DNA from: Neurospora tetrasperma FGSC 2508
Taxonomy: Eukaryota; Ascomycota; Sordariomycetes; Sordariales; Sordariaceae
Reading direction: 5' to 3'
DNA: 64,000 nucleotides
NCBI RefSeq assembly: GCF_000213175.1
Contig: NW_009799102.1
Coordinates: 1,917,627 to 1,981,626 of the forward strand
Both the position numbers and the translations under genes were made by a program. Positions 22,203-32,665 of the stretch are shown piece by piece. Positions within the stretch are counted from its first letter, which is position 1; every line of letters begins with the position of its first letter. The notes beneath the pieces were generated by a model that worked only from the letters and a program-made list of their open reading frames with translations, was not told the DNA's origin and did no database searches.

Positions 22203-23149
22203 ATGGGCTTCTCTGCCGGTATGTATCCCACTCTCATCTCCTCACCCACGCCATGATGCGCACGCGCTCTCTTTCTTTTATTGTTGTCTCGGCGGTCCGG
22301 CTTCGTCAACGTCATCCGCCCGTCCGCCGGTCTTAGCTTTGCTGGTTGAGCCATTGGGTGTTCGCAATGTCCACATGAGTTGAAGAGGCTACCACCCCTC
22401 GGTCACGGCTTCTTCAGCATCTCCATGGACAGGACACCTCGAGCATGGCCTCGGTTTGCGATCCCGACATTGCGATAGTTGCGCGGCATTTTCTCCTTGT
22501 TTCGTAAACACGATCACTTGACGGAGCGAAATCGCACCGTCATGGGAGATGGGCCACGTCGGCTTGACGCCACGGAGCATGTCTTGCCCTACGACATACT
22601 TCCCTCACCCCCATCTACCAGATCTCCAGCCATCAAGGTCTTGCTCCTGGACACCACGACCACGACAGTCGAGGCCGAGACTACCGAGACAATATCAGAA
22701 TGATCAGAGCCGCGCTTTGCTATCTTGCCGATAAACAGCCGTTCTAACCTAAAACTTGCACACAGGTGATTCCAAGAAGGGTGCCAACCTCTTCAAGACC
22801 CGTTGCGCTCAGTGCCACACCCTTGAGGAGGGCGGCGGCAACAAGATCGGCCCCGCTCTCCACGGCCTCTTCGGCCGCAAGACCGGCTCCGTCGACGGCT
22901 ACGCCTACACCGATGCCAACAAGCAGAAGGGCATCACCTGGGACGAGAACACTCTCTTCGAGTACCTCGAGAACCCCAAGAAGTACATCCCTGGTACCAA
23001 GATGGCCTTCGGTGGTCTCAAGAAGGACAAGGACAGGAACGACATCATCACGTACGTCATGCGCTGCTCCCCTATATATGTCACTCAAAAAATATGCAAA
23101 GCTAACTCGACCTCACTCCAACAGCTTCATGAAGGAGGCTACTGCTTAA
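22203..23149 (+). CDS. cyc-1: Cytochrome c
   Basis: The soluble electron carrier between complexes III and IV in the intermembrane space. Exons 22203-22218, 22766-23051 and 23125-23149 give 108 residues including Met. Intron 1 (22219-22765) is 547 bp, the longest in the window. Intron 2 (23052-23124) splits the codon of IIT|FMKEATA. The product starts [18 protein letters not shown], has the haem site CAQCH (Cys20, Cys23, His24 counting Met), the axial-ligand region [10 protein letters not shown], and ends FMKEATA. It matches the N. crassa protein as I remember it and is the main taxonomic marker here. There is no presequence, as usual for cytochrome c, which is imported as the apo form and haemylated by haem lyase. 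Confidence 0.97.
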
Positions 23150-23785
23150 ATGCAATCTATTTGATGATGGGCGTTGTTCTTGAGGAGTTATGGGACTGTA
23201 TTAATAAAAAGGGAGATTTTTTTTTTTTTGCATTAGACGGGCTTGGCACATCCCTCTTCGTTGTTGTACCATAGACTAGACGACTTGTGCTCGGCGATTC
23301 TTGGTTGTTTTTCGACGACCACGATATCTCAAAACCTCCTCTGTATGAAGTTACGAAGAAATACCCCATTCCCCCTTACACCCCCTTTCTTGATCCCGTT
23401 CCTGCCGGGTATGTATGGTTTGGTGCTTGACGGTCACGCGAGATTGAAGGCGACAGAGTAATCACTGGTCAGCTTTTTTGAGCGTTTAAAAGCAAGGCAG
23501 GCATCTTTCAGATTTGATGATGATGTTATAAAGAATGGAGGATTATCATATCTAACTGTATTCAAAGTACAATAAAGCATCTCCGCTCACGCGATAATTT
23601 ACATCTACCCAACCGTTCCATGACTTGTGGGACTTGGGGAATTTGACGGCTTCATCTCGCAACATGCCTACCATAATCGGCAATTTTCATGTTTCCGATA
23701 CCCAAATAAATCTATAGGTATAATCAAAGCATCAAGACCATTTTTATAAACCCTAGAACGCCATATTGCAATCCCTTCTCATCTG
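23150..23785. other. Convergent intergenic region
   Basis: 3' flanks of cyc-1 (+) and rix7 (-). Contains a short poly-T (23218-23229) soon after the cyc-1 stop. Nothing else is recognised. Confidence 0.5.
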
Positions 23786-26440
23786 CTAATCAATATGGAC
23801 ATATTTTTCCGGATCTTTCACACTAGGCTTCACCTCGTTCAGCGCCTTCTCCCAGTCCTCCGGAGTGATGACCGGGTTAGCCACCATATCCGTCACCTTC
23901 TCCTCCTCCGTTGGCGTACCACTCTCCTTATTAGACTGGTACATCTGGCTCAGGTACGCCCTCTCCAAACAAGCCTGGGCAGCCGCCTGCATCAAGTTGC
24001 CCAGATCGGCACCCGAGAAGCCGGTGCAGCGCAAATCAAGCGCAACACGCTCCAGCTGCTTCTCTGCCTGCTGCATGGTCTCGTCCATAGCGGCCGCGGT
24101 GGCCGAGGGCGTTTGTTGGCCTGGCAGGACAGCGCCAGAGCCGCCATCGATATCCATTACGTCTCCCTCCACAGCGGGTGTCGTAGTAGGCGTAGGACGA
24201 GGAGGAGGAGCAGCAGCCGCCTGGGAAGCCTTGGCCCTCGCAATCGAGTTCCTGTAAAGTGTCCGGAGAATGTCCACCCGATCCTCGGCGCTGGGTAAGC
24301 CGACGTAGATGCTCGTTCCCAATCTGCCCGGTCTTCTGATCGCCTCGTCAATGATGTCTGGCCTGTTCGTAGCGCCAATGACGTAAATACCGCTGCGGTC
24401 GCCAACACCGTCAAGCTCCGTGAGCAGGGTGTTGACGACGCGGGCGCTGGCGTCGGAGAGCGAGTCGTCGCGCTTGGGCACCAGGGCGTCCATCTCGTCA
24501 AAGAACAAGATGCAGGGGGCCGAAGACTTGGCGCGCGCGAAAAGCTGGCGGACTGCTCTCTCGGATTCGCCCACATACTTATTCAGCAACTCGGGACCCT
24601 TGATGGAGATGAAGTTGGCTTTGGACTCGTTGGCTACGGCCTTGGCGACCAGCGTCTTACCGCAGCCTGGAGGACCCCAGAGCAAAATGCCGGCGGCCGG
24701 TTTGATGCCCACCTTGGTGAAAAGTTCGGGCCGCTTGATGGGGCCGATGATGCTCATCTCGAGCTTCTTGCGGACTTCGTCCAGAGCGCCCACATGCGCC
24801 CACGTGGTGTCAGGAATCGTGCTGAAGCCTTCACGCTTGGAGGCCGGCTGCACGCGGGAGACGGCGAGGCGGAATTGGGCCATGGTGATGCAGCTGTCGG
24901 ACCATGAGGCTTGGCGGTGGTCCTCGAGGAGGAGCCAGTCGCGCTGTTTTTGGGAGATGCCGGTGAGGGTGTCGTCGAGTTCCTTTTGAATCTGTTTTTG
25001 TTGCTCTTCGTGGCCCTCGGGGGAGTCGGAGGTGATAGCGGCAGTGGCGGCTTCTGCAGCGGCAGCGCGCAGTTGGCGCGCCTTTTCGAGGAGGGCGTCG
25101 AGACTTCCACGGAAGGATTCGGACACGGCGGCTTTGACGACGTACTGCAGATCGGAACCAACGTAGCCGGGTGTTAGCTTGGCAAGCTCGGCGAAATTGA
25201 CGTCGTCGGCCACGTTGAGGTCGCGAGAGAGGGACTTGAGGATGTGCTCGCGGGCGCGCTCGTTGGGCATGCCCATGTCGATCTCGGCGCTGAAGCGGCG
25301 ACGGATGGCGGGATCCAAAAAGTCCGGACGGTTGGTGGCGGCTAGAACGACGACATTCTTGCCAAGGGGTGTCTGCTGCTTGATGCGGTCCATGCCGTTC
25401 ATAATTTCCGCTACGATGCGGCCTTCCATGCCCTTATTAGCGCTCTCACGCTTGCCAGCAATGGCGTCGATTTCGTCGATAAAGATGAGGCACGGGGCGA
25501 GACGGATCGCTTCATCGAAGACATCACGGATATTTTTTTCTGACTCGCCCGAGGTGCCGCCGACGATAGAAGGCGCAGAGACGGGAATGAAGGCGGCGCC
25601 AACGCTGCCAGCCACGGCGTGAGCAAGCGTGGTCTTGCCGCAGCCCGAAGGGCCGTGGAGGAGCACGCCATTGTCGTAACGGTATCCCATCTTGGCGCAG
25701 GCCTCACCCGCACAAAGCGGGAACCACACCTCGTGTAGAAGCTTGTCCAAGGTATCATCCACACCGGCAATGTCCTTGATGGAGATGCCCGTGGGCGGCG
25801 ACCGGTCGACCTCCTTCTCCTTCGATATCTTCTCCGCCTTTCTCTTCTTTCCCCTAGGCTCTCCATTCGCCTGTCTCTCAGATGATCCTGGAGCTACAGC
25901 AACCGCTCCGAGTCCGGGGGTTTGTGGAACTGAGCCCGCTCCCCCTTCACCAGCGGCACCCGCCTCCCCTCCGCCATTTTCTACCACCGCCACACCTTCA
26001 CCACTCACTGCCATCGTCGCAGGCAGCTTCGGCGCGGCCAAACCCCACGCCTTCGCAATCTGCTTGTTCAGAAACCCTGTAGCCATCGCCTCGGCCGACT
26101 TGTTTCTCTTGGCCGCTTCGGCCTCCTCCGCCGCCTCAATTGCATCGTCCGAATCCTCGACCGCGTCCTTTTTGGCCTCCTCTCGTCGTAAGTCGAGCAC
26201 CCGCTCGATGGAGTCCTCCAGTAGCTTCTTCTTTTGGCGTGCAAGACTCGAGTTGGACCGTTTTATTGAGTCGTAAACGGATGAGACTGAGAGCCCTCGC
26301 CTGCTCGACAGGTTTTTGCTGTTCTTGCCTTCCTTCTCGATGATGGCCTCTCGCCTGTCTTCCTCCTCAATCTCCAGTTTCAGGACGAGCTGGTAGACAT
26401 CGCGGTCGATGCCATGCCGTAGGTTGGCACGGCCAGGCAT
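23786..26440 (-). CDS. rix7: AAA ATPase Rix7/NVL, ribosome-biogenesis factor
   Basis: Rix7 (human NVL2) is a nucleolar type-II AAA ATPase that strips assembly factors from pre-60S particles. Single exon, 884 residues. The N-terminal ~215 residues carry helical and acidic segments (EEDRREAIIEKEGK, EDSDDAIEAAEEAE), a Gly/Ala-rich linker and a basic NLS-like GKKRKAEK. AAA domain 1 has Walker A GPSGCGKT at 263-270, Walker B LIFIDEIDAI and the second region AATNRPDFLDPAIRRR. AAA domain 2 has GPPGCGKT, pore loop ELLNKYVGESE, Walker B ILFFDEMDAL and GATNRPDIIDEAIRRPGR. Both Walker B Glu residues are present, so both domains should hydrolyse ATP. A Pro/Thr-rich insertion lies in the last 150 residues. 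The start ATG at 26440 begins MPGRANLRHGID. Confidence 0.95.
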   Translation of the reverse strand: MPGRANLRHGIDRDVYQLVLKLEIEEEDRREAIIEKEGKNSKNLSSRRGLSVSSVYDSIKRSNSSLARQKKKLLEDSIERVLDLRREEAKKDAVEDSDDAIEAAEEAEAAKRNKSAEAMATGFLNKQIAKAWGLAAPKLPATMAVSGEGVAVVENGGGEAGAAGEGGAGSVPQTPGLGAVAVAPGSSERQANGEPRGKKRKAEKISKEKEVDRSPPTGISIKDIAGVDDTLDKLLHEVWFPLCAGEACAKMGYRYDNGVLLHGPSGCGKTTLAHAVAGSVGAAFIPVSAPSIVGGTSGESEKNIRDVFDEAIRLAPCLIFIDEIDAIAGKRESANKGMEGRIVAEIMNGMDRIKQQTPLGKNVVVLAATNRPDFLDPAIRRRFSAEIDMGMPNERAREHILKSLSRDLNVADDVNFAELAKLTPGYVGSDLQYVVKAAVSESFRGSLDALLEKARQLRAAAAEAATAAITSDSPEGHEEQQKQIQKELDDTLTGISQKQRDWLLLEDHRQASWSDSCITMAQFRLAVSRVQPASKREGFSTIPDTTWAHVGALDEVRKKLEMSIIGPIKRPELFTKVGIKPAAGILLWGPPGCGKTLVAKAVANESKANFISIKGPELLNKYVGESERAVRQLFARAKSSAPCILFFDEMDALVPKRDDSLSDASARVVNTLLTELDGVGDRSGIYVIGATNRPDIIDEAIRRPGRLGTSIYVGLPSAEDRVDILRTLYRNSIARAKASQAAAAPPPRPTPTTTPAVEGDVMDIDGGSGAVLPGQQTPSATAAAMDETMQQAEKQLERVALDLRCTGFSGADLGNLMQAAAQACLERAYLSQMYQSNKESGTPTEEEKVTDMVANPVITPEDWEKALNEVKPSVKDPEKYVHID

Positions 26441-27547
26441 TTTGTGGAAAGTGCCCGTTGCTATATTATGGTGGCGGCAACTAATGGCTGATGGATTTAT
26501 TGTGAAAATGAAAGGGTGAAGTCAGGTTGGGCGGGAAGGTGAAGTAACTTGAAGTGTAAGTTTAACAAGAAAGGGAATGAAAAATTGTTAAAATGACAAG
26601 GGTTAGGGTTTGGTAGGCGCACAACAACGTCAACCATCTACTTGTCCTGCCACTGATACAAGTTCAAGACAAGGAGCCAAACCGATAGATATCGCCTAGC
26701 TTGCTGCTCGGGTTCATTGAATACATTGGATCTGCTCCACGAATGATTGGTTTTGCTAAACTTTATGAAGTTGACTATTTGTACAGTGAAGGGGATGAGC
26801 GGAATTGAACCTTTGCTGCGCTGAGCGCTAGAGTTCAAGCCCAAGCACGGACCCTCTGGACAAACTTCCTAGCCCCGTGGTTAGTTTCTTTAGCAGCTTT
26901 ACCATCGATACAAACTTCGTAGCTCTGCGACATTGTACAAATAGACAGACACCATCGCAATACCCAGTCACAGCCAGGACATTGCTTTTTGGTCTTTGAT
27001 CGCTCTAATTGCATTCGCTACGATGTCCCAAGGTCCTTTCCCTAAGTCTCTTTCATAAACAGAGCCGATCAATCACACACCTCTCCCAAGTGTGCTGAGT
27101 GGGAGATACGCCCAAACACTTTACATCAACTGAACCAAAAACAATAAACGCCGTTCCAGACAAGCTTGTCGCTGTCGTATGCACCATCTCCTTTCCCTGA
27201 GGTAGATCCTCTGAGATATAACCAAATGATACGAACCTCCTTCTCGATGCAGATCAGCCGAGATGTTATCCCTTGCAAGACATATCTTGCGGACCTGCTG
27301 TATGCGACTTTGTTCCGCAATGCCGATACGCAGACATGATTTGTATGTGTTACCCTGAAATATCTCCCCGTATACACTGCGCCATTCAAATGATGCGTAG
27401 TCTCCCAACTCCTCACGGTACTGGATGTCGTGACGCATAATCCAGCACTATGCACCTCTAAAGAATGGGTGCTGTTGCACAAGACTCGACAGATACCATT
27501 CGCCGATGGTGGCCGGTTCTTTTTTTCTGGGTTGTGTGGCGACGACG
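26441..27547. other. 1.1 kb intergenic region
   Basis: Upstream of rix7 and downstream of the carrier gene, both minus. At about 26793-26870 (minus strand) there is a degenerate tRNA-like sequence with a GGTTCAATTCC box and a Ser(UGA)-like anticodon loop, but the stems do not pair. No other feature is seen. Confidence 0.45.
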
Positions 27548-28934
27548 CTAATGGTCTTCCATGGCCTTGATGCGTTTCTTCAAGAATTCGAATGACGAGA
27601 AGAAGACGGCGTTAACAGCACAAGACCGGGCCATTGATACACCAAGACCGCGATACATGTTGCGCTGGAAAAAACGAATCTTGACGGGCTCGACCTTTTC
27701 GCCTTTTGAATACATGAGCGAGTTGCGTTGATAAATGCTCTTGGCTGAGTCGACCGGGTCTAGAGAAAGGTTTCACAGTTAGTTTCATCTTAACACCATG
27801 ATGATCCGGGATCTCGGCTTACAGATTAATGCCCAAGAGACTATTCCGCACATGCCACCGGCGATCAACACTGCGAAGGGGTTGTTATGGGTGCCAGCCC
27901 CGCCAAAAGTAGTAAGCAGCTGTTTGCTGCTTTCGTAAGTAATGAAGTACATGGCGGTACCGAGGGTATCTCGGGCTATTACATCCGGCCTAGTTAGTAT
28001 CTTCTGAAACCATAGAATCGCAAAGAATTACCCACTCAAATGCAAGCCGAATCCTGTGTAAAGACCGCCTAGCCCTCGGTGCTTCACAATGTTTCCCATT
28101 GTCTTCAGAGTTCCCTTGTTTTGGTAACTCGCAGCAATGGCATGGCTTCCCGGTTTTAGGCAATTCTTCTTGTCTGCCATTAAAACTGAAACTTGCGCGC
28201 TGAGCTTAGTCAACTCGAATGGGCCTATAGTATTTTCGGAAGCACGGCGTTAGCTTTCGCTTTAAAGGATTCCTCCAAAAGAGGTTCTTCGGTTGTTGCA
28301 CACAGACTTACAAGCTATCAAAGTTATGCACGATCCGGCCGTTGCGCCAGCGGCGCCAAAGGTGGCAACAGTCCAGAAATTGGGCAACGACCCGTGGGAG
28401 GCGACATGGCTCATGACATCAAAGCCAAAGTTGCGTTTGACCCAGTCACTATATGCGTATTTGGAGCGCTGATAGATGGAAAACGACACAGTCCGTACCG
28501 CAGTTATGCTGAGCATCGGGGCCGTGACGCCTAAGTCATTCAAGGCAGAAGTCAGGAAATTGGCACTACTAACCCCGGGCAAGGTGCCGGGAAAGGCGCA
28601 ATAACCTACCTCGAAAGAAGCCCCTGAGCCTCTCGGTGTGATATGTCTGCTTGACACAATCGACAAATCCGGCATATTTGTACGTCTGCATCCGTGTCTT
28701 GACGCTGTCCAGGGGGAACGTGGACATGGTGGACAGCACGCTCGAGGCCGAAGCGGCAACCTCGGTGCGGTATTTTTTCGCCAGTCGTTGTGTGCTGTTC
28801 CAGAACTGCCCATCGCTACTAGGACCGGCATTCGTGAGGCTACTCGTGCTCGTGCTGGTACCCCCATTCGAGCCATCTCTAGAGTTCCCTTTCAGCGATG
28901 TACTGTTCTCCTGGTTGTTGCTCTGTTGAGACAT
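27548..28934 (-). CDS. Mitochondrial carrier family (SLC25) protein
   Basis: Inner-membrane metabolite carrier of three tandem repeats and six helices. Five exons (28934-28610, 28530-28312, 28224-28036, 27975-27823, 27759-27548), all joined in phase 1, give 365 residues. Repeat signatures are visible: PLDSVKTRMQ, CPFELTKLSAQ and YPVDSAKSIYQ. The first lacks nothing; the second has Glu in the usual acidic position and Leu for the usual residue before Thr-Lys. Other landmarks are GFFRGVTAPM, GLGGLYTGFGLHLTRDTLG and YRGLGVSMARS. The N-terminal ~60 residues are Asn/Ser-rich and precede the first helix. An in-frame ATG at 29048 would add 38 residues and cannot be excluded. Substrate is unknown. 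One donor (GTGGGT at 28035) was chosen on phase. Confidence 0.88.
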
Positions 28935-31635
28935 GATGGGAAATGATGGTGCAAGGCGACGGTGGCCAGCGGTTGGGCCATTGTTCGATATACTGCTGTC
29001 GTCGAGGAGGGCGTTATCGGCAGCTGGAAGGGTTGCTGTCGCGCGCATACTTATTGATAATCTCGTGGCGCGCGAAGTCGCCCCTTGTCGTAGCTCTAAT
29101 CTCGTATGTGATTTGCAAAACGGGGGACTGCCCTTTGCCGGGGATCAACTCGGAAGAGGCCCGTCCGGCTAGACAGTGGTCTCGTCGATCGAGACCAAAG
29201 TCCTGGGCACGGTTGCAAAAGGCCGTTATGCCGGCTGGCGAAGGTCCGTCAAAGACACCCCACCCCGCGCGTGCTTCTCGGTCTGGTGAGAAACCGGTGT
29301 TCCTCCCCCTATGTAGCTCTCAATGGGTGGTTCCGCGCAATTATTGAGCTTTTTCTGATGGTGGAACGAGTCGGAGAGAAGGCGAATGTACAAGTTTGAG
29401 GCAGGATTCAAGGGCCAGAGGCCTGATCGACGAAGAGGGGAAGGGGGAATAGGGATTGGTTAGTGCCGAGGGTGTCCCTATTCCCTAGTCGGATGACAGT
29501 TGACCGATGGACGGCGACAAGCGACAGACGGCAGGCGATGCCGGTTTGCTTATCGTAAGGTACTTCCCGTCGAGTGGGAAGTTGAAGGGTAGCTAGTTGA
29601 CGCTGTGTGACTGGAACACAAGAAGCTGGAGAGCTTGAAGCTCGAGGTGACCGGGTAGCGTAGGCTTGGAACCGTGACTGTCTCTGGGTGCAATGCAGTG
29701 CACTTAAAGTTGTCGTGCGAGTGTGAAGCTTGCCCGGGTTGGTTGCGGGGTTCGACGATGAATGCAGTGGTGAGGTGTGCTAGCAATGCACTGTTCCGTC
29801 GGGGACTGCTGTTGGAACTGATGGTGGCTTGTGACGGCACGAGTGTACAAGTGCTCGGAGTGTACAGAGGCGTGCAATAGCTGGTGGTGTGAGAGTGCAA
29901 TTGGAGAGAGAAGAGGAGGAAGTGGGAAGTTGGAGTTGTTGCAGAGACGGAATTCAAGACCGGGGGTTCGGAGTCACGATGCTACGGAAAATGGAGCTAC
30001 GGCGGGTACTTCCACGCATCGTGACCGCTTGCTGGGTCCCGGTCCGGCAGTCCTCGGGCGCGTTTTGCCGTTGGACCATTTCTCTCGGCTGAGTCGCAGT
30101 GGAAACAAACGCAGTCACGATATCGATGTACATAACGATGGGGAACTCCACTATAATGACGGATGATATTCTGGTGCTGCCTTCGTTTTTTCCTTCCTTC
30201 GGAGCCCCGAATGGAAGTTGTTGACAGCCCCTCTACAAGTCTCTAACACCACTGTTGCCCGAAATCTGAGGTAAAGCTCTCGCATGTACTCTGTAATGCA
30301 ACTGGCGCGGGGTTTCACTTTACCGGTACCTCAATATGCTGCTTGAACCGCTTCAAACTTTGTTTTTCTTTCCCACAATGTGACGGATGTGACCGATCTG
30401 GCCTGCTTCTTGTGGGGCCACGATCCCCGTGCCTTCAAAAGGCGTCTCATTTCCGTTCATCTTTGCAGTCGACAATCGCCCATTTCAGTGCGACTACAGC
30501 AGTCGCCATCAATAATTCGCTCTGGAGATCTCCAGTGCCAAAGCAATCTCGAACCGTCGGTAAATGGGATCGGCCTTAAAAGTCTCAATCCCAGCCAACA
30601 TCATACCGTCACTGATGCAGCACCGCTTGCCTGAAACAGGGACAAGCGCATGTTATCTCGCCACCGACGTTCGATCGTGGTTCGTTATAGAAACAAAAGG
30701 GACCCTTTCCGGGTTTCCTCTTTGTTGCTGCTAATCATCAGAAGCGGATATGTTGTTGTACACCTTTTTCAGAAAAGGAGTCCATGGTTTCACAATCTAA
30801 TCTCAAAGGTAGAACGGAGGTAGGCCAGTCATGTCTTGGCTCTCATCAGGCGGCAGCCCCGAGGCAAAACCCGCCAAAACGGAAACCGCGCCACAAGGTG
30901 GCATGGCGGAGAAGTTTAGCATGAACTACATACAGTATTTGTAGCCGCTTCCCGCATGCAACGCTTGATCCCGTTGTTGGGTATTTTGACCCTTATATCT
31001 GTTGTGTACGTGTCGCAACCCTTCCTCGCGCATCTGTTCTCCCAATGTTATAGTTGTTGACCTTCCCTTTTTTGGTTGACAGCCCGCAGTCCACCATCAT
31101 CCGAAGCCCAGAAGTTGCTACTCGGAAGAGCATAACTGTGAGCATCGACGGCGTCCTCTTGGGCCTCACTTGTGGGACATGGCTGGCCACCCCAATGACA
31201 AGACCGCAAACCACCATTTACACCACTATCATCAAAAATCAAATGCGGAGAAACCTGGGGAAAGATCCGACGGTGTGCAAAAGTGTCTCCAATTTGTGGA
31301 GTAATCACGACAATTGGAGCCGACTCATCTGACTCGGTTTGGCCCCTTGTGATCGCCTCCTTTTTCCCGTCCGTGGATCTGCTTGAAGGGGGCATGCCAA
31401 ATATCGCATACAAAATGCTGGCACTGAGGCCGGCTTCGAACCGCTCCTGACCACTGCTGCCCGGACTTCGGACACTTGTTTACCGTAAACACAAGTTCAT
31501 TGTATCGTTCAACATGGCGATTGTCTTGTCAAAATGCTCGTACTCCTTTTCATACACTGGATCCTTAAGCGCTCTCCTGTTGGGTTCCTTCTCTTCAGCA
31601 TTTGCACTTCAACCTCTTCGCCTCTTCTATTTGAC
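28935..31635. other. 2.7 kb without a firm gene
   Basis: Upstream of the carrier gene and downstream of the DUF1763 gene. The sequence is of mixed composition and the open frames (for example 29550-29957 minus, 31048-31413 minus) lack domains. No RNA gene is recognised. Likely leader and promoter of the carrier gene plus 3' sequence of the DUF1763 gene. Confidence 0.45.
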
Positions 31636-31941
31636 TTACTGCTGGGACTTGGAAAGTGTCTGCGCCCTGATCCTCCATGGCCCGGTGCTTTTGTTCTGGA
31701 TATACCTAACGTGTACCAGATTTTTGATGATTTTGTGCTCCACCCCGACATACGTCGCGGCCGACTCGAGAAACCACAACGTTGACTTGACCCTCGAGGG
31801 CTCAAAAGTGCCATTCTTATCGCGGAAGGCTGCACGGAGAGTGTCTCGAACCACAAAGCGCGCCGGCTTGGAGAACTGCACGGCCCTCAACGACCATCGT
31901 AGAAGATGTCGGTAGGCGTGGACGAGCTCCTGGTTCGACAT
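31636..31941 (-). CDS. Small LYR-like protein, DUF1763 type
   Basis: A 101-residue frame from the ATG at 31941 (MSNQELVHAYRHLLRWSLRA). YRHLLR near the start followed by RAVQFSKPARFVVRDTLRAAFR and a third helix (STLWFLESAATYVGVEHKIIKNL) matches the layout of the fungal DUF1763 family, related to LYR-motif proteins, most of which work in mitochondrial complex or Fe-S assembly. That assignment is from memory of the family pattern. The last ~20 residues may not be real: a GTATAT donor-like site follows NLVHVR, so the coding end could lie in a further exon downstream (towards 31510). It lies about 0.7 kb from the divergent surface protein gene. Confidence 0.65.
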   Translation of the reverse strand: MSNQELVHAYRHLLRWSLRAVQFSKPARFVVRDTLRAAFRDKNGTFEPSRVKSTLWFLESAATYVGVEHKIIKNLVHVRYIQNKSTGPWRIRAQTLSKSQQ

Positions 31942-32665
31942 GATATTGGGTGTAACGGGTGTTGAAATCCTAATGGGATGCAACCAACGGCTATGTAATC
32001 ATCAAGCCAATCGATAACTCGAGTGAACAGACGCAAACTCAGCACGGACCATCATGGCAGGTAGGTATTGTCAGCGTACCACATGTGTATTAGGATGTGG
32101 ACCGATAGCGTAACTTACGTCTTATCACTTACACGGACTCCGACCAACCGGGGACGCCCTTTGTCCAAGGGCAACCACCAACTTACTCAAGCTTCCATAC
32201 GAGTGGGCAAGAGAGGTTTACTTAGTTGAACAGGTGCCTAGCGTGTTGACGCTTAGCTCAAGTTATGATTGTTCTCGACAACATGGCGCACAAAGAGCCT
32301 TGTCCAAAAATATCTTTAGTCAACATGGATCGCTTTGTTCCCTCCCCTGGGTGACACATTAAGCTCCCGCCCTCTTTTGCCCTTTCCCGTGGGAGGAATT
32401 AGTATACCCGCCATCGAACTATTACGATTGATCGCACGATTCGACGACGGGAACCAAGCTGAAAGAAAGCGATCCCCATCTTTGCTCCCTCCCTGGCGGG
32501 GCATGACGCCTTCTTCTCGCTCATAACTGCTGAGACGTGAACGGCCGAGGAGGGAGCAATCTTCTAACCGTATTCACGACTCTCTTCACTTTCAACATCG
32601 TGCCCATGGAGATCTTTTGACTTGCTCACCCTCACTTCGGGTTATCAGTCGTCGAATACAACACG
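31942..32665. promoter_or_regulatory. Divergent intergenic region DUF1763 / surface protein
   Basis: 0.72 kb between divergent starts, presumed to hold both promoters. No element is assigned. Confidence 0.35.

Noticed and set aside
21707-22336. 209-codon plus-strand frame before cyc-1
   Set aside because: Runs through the cyc-1 start in another frame and into intron 1; no domain, and it conflicts with a firm gene.
24420-26276. Several long plus-strand frames across rix7
   Set aside because: Antisense shadows of the AAA ATPase; Arg/Ser/Pro-rich without domains.
29550-31413. Scattered frames of 65-135 codons on both strands
   Set aside because: Low complexity or without protein-like patterns; consistent with leader and promoter sequence.
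31425-31460. GGTTCGAAGCC on the minus strand, T-arm-like
   Set aside because: The flanks do not form a T stem or acceptor stem, and no D-arm is found upstream.
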